Positions 1 through 9,307 of a DNA stretch of 64,000 bases are shown here, piece by piece; the stretch's first letter is position 1; every line of letters starts with the position of its first letter. The notes beneath the pieces were generated by a model. The model made no database searches, was not told where the DNA came from, and was given only the letters and a program-made list of their open reading frames with translations. A program made the translations under genes and the position numbers. This DNA is from Artemia franciscana (taxonomy: Eukaryota; Arthropoda; Branchiopoda; Anostraca; Artemiidae): positions 12,090,335-12,154,334 of the forward strand of contig NC_088868.1 in the NCBI RefSeq assembly GCF_032884065.1. Direction: 5' to 3'.

Positions 1-460
1 TTTTTAGTTTTTTTAGTTTTTTTAGTTTTTTAGCTTTTTTATTTTTTTTTATTAGTTTTTAGTTTTTTTTGTAGTTTTTGCCTTTTTTTAGTTTTTTTAG
101 TTTCTTAGCTTTTTTATTAGTTGTTAGTTTTTTTTGTAGTTTTTGCCTTTTTTTAGTTTTTTTAGTTTCTTAGCTTTTTTATTAGTTTTTAGTTTTTTTT
201 GTAGTTTTTGCCTTTTTTTAGATTTTTTAGTTTCTTAGCTTTTTTATTAGTTTTTAGTTTTTTTTGTAGTTTTTGCCTTTTTTTAGTTTTTTTAGTTTTT
301 TAGCTTTTTTATTTTTTTTATTAGTTTTTAGTTTTTTTTGTAGTTTTTGCCTTTTTTTAGTTTTTTCAGTTTTGACGTCACCTGATCCAGTTTTTTCAGG
401 TGACGTCACCTGATCCATCCATCCACAGACAGACAGACAACTTATTTTTATATATATAGA
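1..460 (-). mobile_element. Leftward non-autonomous Helitron, 5' part (cut by window edge)
   Basis: Read on the minus strand, the segment starts with a TC followed by an AT-rich stretch and AATAAGTTGTCTGTC, as in the rightward copies at 476, 2683 and 4545. It then has two TGACGTCA-containing sites (373-380 and 401-408) and an A-rich body of CTAAAAAA-type units, seen here as TTTTTTAG. TC ends are the known Helitron 5' signature; the family assignment rests on the shared ends. The 3' end lies outside the window. No coding capacity is visible. Confidence 0.75.
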
Positions 461-650
461 TATATATATATATCTTCTATATATATAAAAATAAGTTGTC
501 TGTGGATGGATGGATGGATGTGTCAGGTGACGTCACCTGAAAAAACTGGATCAGGTGACGTCAAAACTGAAAAAACTAAAAAAAGGCAAAAACTACAAAA
601 AAAACTAAAAACTAATAAAAAAAATAAAAAAGCTAAAAAACTAAAAAAAC
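286..650. repeat. Head-to-head inverted repeat of two Helitron 5' ends
   Basis: The left arm (about 286-460) is nearly the exact reverse complement of the right arm (about 476-650). The spacer is only about 15 bp of TA-rich sequence (461-475). The arms include the Helitron 5' end, the CRE-like palindromes and the start of the A-rich body. Similarity continues more loosely outward to the window edge. The two arms could form a long hairpin. Confidence 0.8.
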
Positions 651-1620
651 TATAAAGGTAAAAACCAATAAAAAACTAAAAAAAAACTGAAAAAACTAAA
701 AAAAGGCAAAAACTACAAAAAAAAACTAAAAACTAATAAAAAAAGTAAAAAAGCTAAAAAACTAAAAAAACTAAAAAAACTAAAAAAAGGTAAAAAACTA
801 AAAAAAATAAAAAATAAAAAAAAACTAAAAAAAAGGAAAAAACTGAAAAATAAGCTAAAATAAAGGTAAAAACCAATAAAAAACTAAAAAGAAAAAAAGG
901 AAAAAACTAATAAATGACGACACTCAAAGAGAAAGCGACCAGGACAAAAGGAATGTTCGATTAGCAATCAACAAAGCACCGGGACACAGGGAGTATAAAT
1001 GACGACCAGGACATAAGTAAAAAAAAAAACTATCTATATATATAAAAATAAGTTGTCAAACTAAAAAAAGGCAAAAACTACAAAAAAAAACTAAAAACTA
1101 ATAAAAAAGCTAAAAAACTAAAAAAAATAAAAAAAAAGGCAAAAACTACAAAAAAAACTAAAAACTAATAAAAAAATAAAAAAGCTAAAAAACTAAAAAA
1201 ACTAAAAAAACTAAAAAAAGGTAAAAAACTAAAAAAACTAAAAACTAAAAAAAACTAAAAAAAAGGAAAAAACTGAAAAATAAGCTAAAATAAAGGTAAA
1301 AACCAATAAAAAACTAAAAAAAAAACTGAAAAAACTAAAAAAAGGCAAAAACTACAAAAAAACTAAAAACTAATAAAAAAAGTAAAAAAGCTAAAAAACT
1401 AAAAAAACTAAAAAAACTAAAAAAACTAAAAAAAGGTAAAAAACTAAAAAAAATAAAAAAAAACTAAAAAAAAGAAAAAAATGAAAAATAAGCTAACATA
1501 AAGGTAAAAACCAATAAAAACTAAAAAGAAAAAAAGGAAAAAACTAAAAAAAATTTTCATCTAAAAAACTAAAAAAAACTAAAAAAGGTAAAAACTAAAA
1601 GAACTAAAAAAGAAAAAAAT
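564..1620 (+). repeat. A-rich low-complexity body of Helitron copy 1
   Basis: The stretch consists of short A-tracts separated by CT, GG or GC, such as CTAAAAAA, AAAGGCAAAAACTAC and AATAAAAAAGC. The same order of sub-blocks recurs in copies 2 and 3 and, as T-rich complement, at 1-360 and 8.9-10.2 kb. Lysine-rich open frames here follow from the AAA bias and are not considered genes. Confidence 0.8.
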
Positions 1621-2305
1621 AAATGACGACACTCAAAGAGAAAGCGACCAGGACAAAAGGAATGTTCGATTAGCAATCAACAAAGCACCGGGACATAGGG
1701 AGTATAAATGACGACCAGGACATAAGTAAAAAAAAAATTAACAAAACTAAAAAGAAGGTAAAAACTACAAAAAAACTAAAAAGAAAAAAAAACTAAAAAC
1801 TAATAAAAAAACTAAAAAATCTAAAAATCTAAATAAACTAAAAAAGAAAAAAAAAGGAAAAAAATAAAGGAGAAAAACAAAACTAAAAAACGAATGTATA
1901 TACAGACCGGTACACCGGGATACAAATGACGACCGGGACACAGGGAATATAAATGACGACCGGGACACAGGGACACAACTACAACGGGGACACCGGGGGA
2001 AACAGGGGGATATAAATGACGACCGGGACAAAAAAACTAAAAAGAAAAAAAAACTAAAAACTAATAAAAAAACTAAAAAATCTAAAAATCTAAATAAGCT
2101 AAAAAAGAAAAAAAAAGGAAAAAAATAAAGGAGAAAAACAAAACTAAAAAACGAATGTATATACAGACCGGGACACCGGGATACAAATGACGACCGGGAC
2201 ACAGGGAATATAAATGACGACCGGGACACAGGGACACAACTACAACGGGGACACCGGAGGAAACAGGGGGATGTAAATGACGACCGGGACACCGGGACAG
2301 GGAAT
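1621..2305 (+). repeat. GACCGGGACAC minisatellite blocks
   Basis: Imperfect units of the type AAATGACGACCGGGACAC with CAGGGAATAT or CCGGGATAC variants are arranged in three blocks separated by A-rich DNA. Some units contain TCGATTAGCAATCA followed by ACAAAGCACC, which matches the helicase motif VI coding sequence found downstream. The repeat therefore appears to have grown partly out of helicase sequence. Frames rich in PVSRSSF or DDRDT are repeat translations. Confidence 0.75.
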
Positions 2306-2307
2306 GG

Positions 2308-2502
2308 TCGATTAGCAATCACCATCAACAAAGCTCAAGGGCAATCATTAGAATCATGAGGTATAGATCTGAATACAGATTGTTTTCCCATGGACCATTA
2401 TATGTTGCATGTTCAAGAGTCGGTAAACCTGACAATCTATTTATATGCAAAGACAATGGGACAGCAAAGAATGTTGTATATTCGCAAGTTTTACGTAGTT
2501 AA
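2308..2502 (+). pseudogene. Helitron helicase C-terminal remnant (copy 1)
   Basis: Translation gives RLAITINKAQGQSLES, a stop, GIDLNTDC, then after a one-base shift GPLYVACSRVGKPDNLFIC and finally VVYSQVLRS followed by TAA. This matches the end of the helicase in the larger element at 13059-13385. The matching part covers the Pif1-type motif V/VI region. One T missing from the run before CCCATGG explains the frameshift. It cannot encode a functional helicase. Confidence 0.85.
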
Positions 2503-2506
2503 AACC

Positions 2507-2524
2507 ATATATATATATATATAT
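2507..2524. repeat. (AT)n microsatellite, copy 1
   Basis: A short AT dinucleotide run follows the helicase-remnant stop. The same site is about 100 bp long in copy 2 and about 45 bp in copy 3. Confidence 0.9.
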
Positions 2525-2617
2525 CTATATTCACAGGTGGGACATAGGGACACAACTACAATGGCGCGTAACTATTATGGCGCGTAACGACTTACGCGCG
2601 CGGGGGGGCTTGGGGGG

Positions 2618-2683
2618 GGGGGCGCGAAGCGCCCCCACCAACTAGGTGTTGGGGTGGCGCGAAGCGCCACCCCAACAGCTAGT
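2618..2683 (+). repeat. Helitron 3' double hairpin and CTAG terminus
   Basis: The first hairpin (2618-2636) has an 8-bp stem, GGGGGCGC, around a GAA loop. The second (2647-2677) has a 14-bp stem, TGTTGGGGTGGCGC, around a GAA loop, and is followed by GCTAG. A GC-rich hairpin just before CTRR is the standard Helitron 3' signal, taken to be the rolling-circle terminator. Both loops close as GCGAAGC. Confidence 0.88.
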
Positions 2684-4026
2684 CTATATATATAAAAATA
2701 AGTTGTCTGTCTGTGGATGTGTGGATGGATGTGTCAGGTGACGTCACCTGAAAAAACTGGATCAGGTGACGTCAAAACTGAAAAAACTAAAAAAGGCAAA
2801 AACTACAAAAAAAAACTAAAAACTAATAAAAAAAATAAAAAAGCTAAAAAACTAAAAAAAACTAAAAAAAGGCAAAAACTACAAAAAAAACTAAAAACTA
2901 ATAAAAAAGCTAAAAAACTAAAAAAACTAAAAAAAGGCAAAAACTACAAAAAAAACTAAAAACTAATAAAAAAAAATAAAAAAGCTAAAAAACTAAAAAA
3001 ACTAAAAAAACTAAAAAAAAGGTAAAAAACGAAAAAAACTAAAAACTAAAAAAAACTAAAAAAAGGGAAAAAACTGAAAAATAAGCTAAAATAAAGGTAA
3101 AAACCAATAAAAAACTAAAAAAAAAACTGAAAAAACTAAAAAAAGGCAAAAACTACAAAAAAAAACTAAAAACTAATAAAAAAAGTAAAAAAGCTAAAAA
3201 ACTAAAAAAACTAAAAAAACTAAAAAAACTAAAAAAAGGTAAAAAACTAAAAAAAATAAAAAATAAAAAAAAACTAAAAAAAGGAAAAAACTGAAAAATA
3301 AGCTAAAATAAAGGTAAAAACCAATAAAAAACTAAAAAGAAAAAAAGGAAAAAACTAAAAAAAATTTTCATCTAAAAAACTAAAAAAAACTAAAAAAGGT
3401 AAAAACTAAAAGAACTAAAAAAGAAAAAAATAAATGACGAAACTCAAAGAGAAAGCGACCAGGACAAAAGGAATGTTCGATTAGCAATCAACAAAGCACC
3501 GGGAAGCACCGGGACACAGGGAGTATGAATGACGACCAGGACATAAGTAAAAAAAAAAATTAACAAAACTAAAAAGAAGTTAAAAACTACAAATAAACTA
3601 AAAAGAAAAAAAAACTAAAAACTAATAAAAAAACTAAAAAATCTAAAAATCTAAATAAACTAAAAAAGAAAAAAAAAAGGAAAAAAATAAAGGAGAAAAA
3701 CCAACGGGGACACCGGGGGAAACAGGGGGATATAAATGACGACCGGGACAAAAAAACTAAAAAGAAAAAAAAACTAAAAACTAATAAAAAAACTAAAAAA
3801 TCTAAAAATCTAAATAAGCTAAAAAAGAAAAAAAAGGAAAAAAATAAAGGAGAAAAACAAAACTAAAAAACGAATGTATATACAGACCGGGACACCGGGA
3901 TACAAATGACGACCGGGACACAGGGAATATAAATGACGACCGGGACACAGGGACACAACTACAACGGGGACACCGGGGGAAACAGGGGGATGTAAATGAC
4001 GACCGGGACACCGGGACAGGGAATGG

Positions 4027-4221
4027 TCGATTAGCAATCACCATCAACAAAGCTCAAGGGCAATCATTAGAATCATGAGGTATAGATCTGAATACAGATT
4101 GTTTTCCCATGGACCATTATATGTTGCATGTTCAAGAGTCGGTAAACCTGACAATCTATTTATATGCAAAGACAATGGGACAGCAAAGAATGTTGTATAT
4201 TCGCAAGTTTTACGTAGTTAA
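4027..4221 (+). pseudogene. Helitron helicase C-terminal remnant (copy 2)
   Basis: The sequence is essentially the same as at 2308-2502, including the same internal stop and frameshift, and ends VVYSQVLRS then TAA. The shared lesions show that both copies descend from an already broken element. Confidence 0.85.
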
Positions 4222-4223
4222 AA

Positions 4224-4327
<104 letters not shown>

Positions 4328-4413
4328 ATATTCACAGGTGGGACATAGGGACACAACTACAATGGCGCGTAACTATTATGGCGCGTAACGACTTACGCGC
4401 GCGGGGGGGCTTG

Positions 4414-4479
4414 GGGGGGGCGCGAAGCGCCCCCACCAACTAGGTGTTGGGGTGGCGCGAAGCGCCACCCCAACAGCTA

Positions 4480-4481
<2 letters not shown>
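4414..4481 (+). repeat. Helitron 3' hairpins and CTAG terminus, copy 2
   Basis: As in copy 1, two GC-rich hairpins with GAA loops are followed by GCTAG and then T. The arms GGGGTGGCGC and GCGCCACCCC are perfectly paired. Confidence 0.86.

Positions 4482-4544
<63 letters not shown>
4481..4544. repeat. (TA)n between Helitron copies 2 and 3
   Basis: A TA dinucleotide run fills the space between the CTAG of copy 2 and the TC of copy 3. It may be an expanded A/T target site. Confidence 0.9.
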
Positions 4545-4547
<3 letters not shown>

Positions 4548-4664
4548 ATATATATAAAAATAAGTTGTTTGTGGGTTATGTCTGTCTGTTTGTCTGTCTG
4601 TCTGTCCGCATATGACGTCTGAATTATTTCATCATATACCAATTCAAAACGAAAGTATACAAGC

Positions 4665-4733
4665 TGATGTAGCTGAGTTGGTAACGCGGTATGTTCCAGG
4701 TTCTAGGTTCGAGAGGTTCCAGGTTCAAACTTT
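4665..4733 (+). repeat. tRNA-derived SINE-like head inside Helitron copy 3
   Basis: TAGCTGAGTTGGTAA resembles a polymerase III A box and AGGTTCAAAC resembles a B box, about 45 bp apart. There is no clean acceptor stem, so a functional tRNA is unlikely. It is probably a captured SINE fragment. Confidence 0.5.
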
Positions 4734-5755
4734 ACAAAAACTACAAAAAAAAAAAAAAAAAAGCTAAAAAAAGTAAAAAAAAGTTAAAAAACTAAAACCT
4801 AAAAAAGAAAAAAAACTAAAAACTAATAAAAATAACTAAAAAAAGGTAAAAACTACAAAACAAACCAAAAACTAAAAAAAAACTAAAAAAATTAAGAACT
4901 AAAAAAGAAAAAAACTAAAAAAGGAAAAAACTGAAAAATAAAGGAGAAAAAGAAAACTAAAAAAAGGGGCACAGGGGGATATAAATAAGTTGTCTGTGTG
5001 TGTGTGGGTCTGTCTGTCGGGTGACGTCATGTTTGTGTGTCGACTGAAGTCATGTTTTCAACTGACGAAATTACAGACCGGGACATCGGGACACAAATGG
5101 TGACCGGGACACCGGCACATAGGGAATATAAATGACGACACTCAAAGAGAAAGCGACCGGGACAAAAGGAATGTTCGATTAGCAATCACCATCAACAAAG
5201 CACCGGGACACAAATGACGACCGGGACACAGGGAGTATAAATGACGACCAGGACATAAGTAAAAAAAACTAAAAAAAAGGTAAAAACTACAAAAGAACCA
5301 AAAAGAAAAAAAAACTAAAAACTAATAAAAAAAACTAAAAAAGCTAAAAAACTAAAAAAACTAAAAAAGAAAAAACTAAAAAAGGAAAAAAATGAAAAAT
5401 AAAGGAGAAAAAAAAACTAAAAAAACGAATGTATATACAGACCGGGACACCAGGATACAAATGACGACCGGGACACAGGGAATATAAATGACGACCGAGA
5501 CAAAGGGACACAACTACAACGGGGACGCCGGGGGGCACAAGGGGATATAAGTGACGACCGGGACACTGGGACACAAGGAATATAAATGAAGCCCGGGACA
5601 CTCGAAGAGAAATCACAGACTGGGACACCGGGACACAAATGACGACCGGGACACAGGGAATATAAATGACGACCGGGACACAGGGACACAACTACAAAGG
5701 GGACGCCGGGGGGCACAGGGGGATATATAAATGATGACAGCGACACAGGGAATGG

Positions 5756-5950
5756 TCGATTAGCAATCACCATCAACAAAGCTCAAGGGCAATCATTAGA
5801 ATCATGAGGTATAGATCTGAATACGGATTGTTTTCCCATGGACCATTATATGTTGTATGTTCAAGAGTCGGTAAACCTGACAATCTATTTATATGCACAG
5901 ACAATGGGACAGCAAAGAATGTTGTATATTCGCAAGTTTTACGTAGTTAA
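5756..5950 (+). pseudogene. Helitron helicase C-terminal remnant (copy 3)
   Basis: Same content and lesions as at 2308-2502, ending VVYSQVLRS then TAA, with a few substitutions such as a Thr codon for Lys in LFICTDNGT. It is a further copy of the same degraded helicase tail. Confidence 0.82.
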
Positions 5951-5951
5951 A

Positions 5952-6002
<51 letters not shown>

Positions 6003-6186
6003 ATATTCACAGGTGGGACATAGGGACACAACTACAATGGCGCGTAACTAATATGAAGCGTAACGATTTACGCGCGCGGGGGGGCTTGGGGGGGCGTGAA
6101 GCGCCCCCACCAACTTGGTGTTGGGCTGGCGCGAAGTGCCACCCCAACAGCTAGTATATATATATATATACAACTGTTGTTGTATA

Positions 6187-6216
6187 TAATAAGTTGTATA
6201 TATATACAACTTATTA
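6187..6216. repeat. Perfect 30-bp palindrome of fused Helitron 5' ends
   Basis: The sequence reads AATAAGTTGTATAT into its own reverse complement. AATAAGTTG is the conserved 5' subterminal motif, so this is a head-to-head fusion of two 5' ends. It lies just upstream of partial copy 4. Confidence 0.85.
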
Positions 6217-7020
6217 GTTGTCTGTGTGAGTGTGTGTGTGTGTCTGTCGAGTGACGTCATGTTTGTGTGTCGACTGACGTCAATTTTTCGACTGACGAAA
6301 TTACAGACCGGGACATCGGGACACAAATGACCACCGGGACACCGGCACATAGGTAATATAAATGACGACCGGGACACTCAAAGAGAAAGTGACCGAAACA
6401 CAAGGAATGTTCGATTAGCAATCACCATCAACAAAGCACCGGGACACAAATGACGACCGGGACACAGGGAGTATAAATGACGACCAGGACATAAGTAAAA
6501 AAAAACTAAAAAAGCTAAAACAAAGGTAAAAACTACAAAAAAACTAAAAAGAAAAAAAAACTAAAAACTAATAAAAAAACTAAAAAAGCTAAAAAACTAA
6601 AAAAACTAGAAAAGAAAAAAAAAGAAAAAAGGGAAAAAAAATGAAAAATAAAGGAGAAAAACAAAACTAAAAAAAATAAAAATAAAAAAAAACTAAAAAG
6701 AAAAAAGAAGAAAAACTAAAAAAACTAAAAAAAAAGTAAAAACCAAAAAAAAAAAATAAAAAGAAAAAAAGGGGAAAAATACAAAAATTTATTTCATCAT
6801 ATACCATTTCAAAAACGAATGTATATACAGACCGGGACACCGGGATACAAATGACGACCGGGACACGGAATATAAATGACGACCGGGACACAGGGACACA
6901 ACTACAACGGGGACGCCGGGGGGCACAAGGGGATATAAATGACGACCGGGACACAAGGAATATAAATGAAGCCCGGGACACTCAAAGAGAAATCACAGAC
7001 TGGGACACCGGGACATACAT
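6210..7020 (+). mobile_element. Helitron copy 4, 5' part only
   Basis: It starts with the 5' subterminal AGTTGTCTGTGTG and CGAGTGACGTCATG, then minisatellite (6300-6495), an A-rich body (6496-6790) and minisatellite (6826-7020). It stops abruptly at about 7020 with no helicase remnant, (TA)n or 3' hairpin. It is therefore truncated at the 3' side and followed by ordinary AT-rich DNA. Confidence 0.72.
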
Positions 7021-7857
7021 GAAGGATATTAAGATGAAGCTTTAAAGGAATGTTTAGGCAGATGTTACTAATTGAGCCCTCAATGCTAATTGAGGGCTAC
7101 TATTTTAACAGCCTCTATTTTTCGGCTGGTTATCATATTTACGAATTTTTCACTGTTTATTAGAATATAAATTAGCAAGTTTTTTCCACTGAATGTTTTT
7201 AAGTTTATTTTGGCCTCTGTGATCACCTTCATTATTGAAACTTTGTTTTTGGATTATTCTTAGGAAAGATTTAATGACAAAGTGACTGAGCATGAAAAAA
7301 CAAAGGAATTTGAAGTTCAACTATAAAATAGAGAATTTAAAAGAAAAATCTGTTAAATATTGTGCATAGTGATTAAACATACATAAATATTGAATACATA
7401 AATATTGTACATAGTATTGTACATAAATATTGTACATATGTGATACATTGAGCAATCAGCAAAACGAGAGATTCAAAAATAGGGGAAAAAATTAAAGTAG
7501 AATTAAGATATTAAAAATAAGAAAAATAAACCATCACAGACCAAAAACAGAAAAAAGGGTCCTAGTGCCAAAGGAAGCCAAACTGCGAAAGTATATGTAG
7601 GCGATGAAGATTTATTTCAAATTAGATTTTTACAGTTTGATGGTATTTTATAGTGCTGAATTGACTTTTCAGCTTCTCTACTTTTTAGTAAACAAAATCA
7701 ACATTTTCTATCAATTCTTTAGCACTACTTTTTGTTCACTAGAGTCACCTATAAACGTAGATTTGGAGGAACTAAAATTATGACGGTGACCACATTACTC
7801 TTTACCACACAAATTTTAACATACGCAAATCAGCACCCACAACTCCGCAGCAGTTAG
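7021..7857. other. AT-rich DNA, nothing recognised
   Basis: No long open frame, RNA gene or known repeat was seen. A GAGCCCTCAATGCTAATTGAGGGCT hairpin-like stretch lies near 7074-7098. Confidence 0.5.
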
Positions 7858-8500
7858 AAATTCTCATTTGCATCAAAGTCTAATTTTTTGTCAAAGCCGC
7901 AATGGCTCCACTTTTCACCATAATTTGTAGTTAAGGGTTTGTTATTCTTTTGACTACAAGTTTATTACTAGATTTTTCCCCAAAAAATGTTTACTAAGGA
8001 TACTTGCTGACATTTTCCTGTTAGTTCGTAGAAACAAAAGTTTTGGCAACAAAAATAATTATATTCGTAAAATATTAAAAAAAAATGGTGATAGAAACAA
8101 AAATTGTGTTAACAAATTAAAAAAAAGCATAATAATTGGATGAAAAGTTGAAAAAAGAAACTCTCAAGCTTGGAAGTCAGAATTTCTGATTTGCATCAAA
8201 GACTAATTTTTTGTCAAAGCCGCAATTGCTCCACTTTTCACCATATTTTGTTGTCAATAGTTTATTATTCTTTTGACTACAACGTTATTACTAGATTTTT
8301 TCCCAAAAAGTGTTTAAGGATACTTGCTGACATTTTCCTGTCAGGCGACAAATGATTTTGTCGCTAACAGAAGTGTTGGCGACAAAATCATTAAGTTTGT
8401 AAATTATTCAAAAAGTTTGGTAACAGAAACAAAAGTATGTTAACAAAAAGAGTATAGCAATTGGATGAAAATTTAAAAAAATACAACTATAAGCTTGGAA
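7858..8500 (+). repeat. Two-copy tandem duplication, ~323 bp period
   Basis: TTGCATCAAAG at 7868 recurs at 8191, and AAGCTTGGAA near 8167 recurs near 8491. Shared segments include GTCAAAGCCGCAAT and CTGACATTTTCCTGT. The copies differ by small indels and the second has an extra GGCGACAAA block. No coding frame spans the repeats. Confidence 0.82.
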
Positions 8501-8935
8501 AAAATATCGTTTTTTATAGCTTATATAAACAACCTGAAACCTGGCTTTGGTAAAAACTGAGGAGAATGATGCTTTGCGGCCATCTGACAAATTTAAATCA
8601 GGGTGCGCCTAATTGTTGTTAATATTAGATATTAAGCACAGCCTACTACGAAAGCACATCAGTGAAGGGATTTCTGGAAAATCAAACAAATTCTTAGATT
8701 ATTATAAGAGACATGTGTCATGGATTCCTTATCTATGAAAAGTAGGTGTTATAAAATTAAATTTTATAATATTAAATTAAATATATTCTTTAAATTTTAA
8801 AAATCTGGTGCTACTTAAATGTAAATAATATCGGAAAAGTCCTCCGGGCAGGTATGAACCATCGTGATGATTTTCTTAAATAATCAGTTTTTGTGTTTTT
8901 TCACGTTTTATTGCTATACATTTTTCGCTTGTTTT
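8501..8935. other. AT-rich DNA, nothing recognised
   Basis: No gene or repeat family was identified in this stretch. Confidence 0.5.
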
Positions 8936-9307
8936 GTGTAGATTTTTTTTTTCAATTTTTCCTAGTTTAGTTTTCTTTTCTTCTTTATTTTTTAGTTTTT
9001 CTCTCCTTTCTTTTTCTTTTTTTCTTTTTTAGTTTTTAGTTTTTTTCTTTTTTTAGTTTCTTATCTTTTTACTTTTCTTTTTTGGTTATTTTTTCTTTTT
9101 TAGTTTTTTTCTTCTTTATACTTTTTTTAAGATTTTCAGTTTTTTTTGTTTTTCTTTTTAGTTTTTTTTTTAGTTTTTTACCTTTTTTAGTTTTTTTAGT
9201 GTTTTTTTCTTTTATAACAATAATAAGGGGTAACGGTGTAACGGTAAAGATAGTGTAACAGACGGCCGGACCGACACTACATTTTTTTTTATATATAGAT
9301 AGATAGA
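8936..9307 (-). mobile_element. Leftward Helitron-like 5' segment, T-rich body
   Basis: On the minus strand it starts near 9307 with TCTATCTATCTATATATAAA, then a unique patch containing CTGTTACACTATCT, then an A-rich CTAAAAAA-type body. The architecture matches the array at 1-7 kb. No CTAG hairpin end was found to its left, so the element is partial or a diverged subfamily. Confidence 0.55.

Larger units (their letters stand above)
476..2682 (+). mobile_element. Non-autonomous Helitron, copy 1
   Basis: The 5' end is TC at 476-477 and the 3' end is CTAG at 2679-2682, just after a strong hairpin. Between them come a CAGGTGACGTCACCTG palindrome, an A-rich body (about 564-1620), minisatellite blocks with GACCGGGACAC units (1621-1735, 1901-2036, 2161-2305), a helicase C-terminal remnant (2308-2502), a short (AT)n tract and two 3' hairpins. 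A second 5'-end-like sequence at about 1030-1055 indicates an internal fusion of two copies. Helitrons replicate by rolling circle using RepHel supplied in trans; this copy encodes none. Confidence 0.82.
4545..6154 (+). mobile_element. Non-autonomous Helitron, copy 3 (chimeric)
   Basis: The element starts TCTATATATATAAAAATAAG and ends CTAG at 6151-6154. It carries a tRNA-like block at 4665-4733, an A-rich body, a second 5'-like AATAAGTTGTCTGTGTG at about 4983, minisatellite blocks (5059-5260, 5441-5755), a helicase remnant (5756-5950), (AT)n at 5954-6000 and the 3' hairpins. It is more diverged than copies 1 and 2, with GTGACGTCATG in place of the perfect palindrome. Confidence 0.8.

Noticed and set aside
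1765..2331. 188-codon minus frame with PVSRSSF and FFFLVF blocks
   Set aside because: It reads through the minisatellite and the A-rich body in reverse; the periodic peptide follows from tandem DNA repeats.
2717..2959. Lysine-rich 80-codon frame
   Set aside because: It arises from A-tract DNA (AAA codons) in the Helitron body and is not conserved between copies.
6851..7045. DDRDTGTQ-type repeat protein
   Set aside because: It is a translation of GACCGGGACAC minisatellite units with no domain and no splice context.
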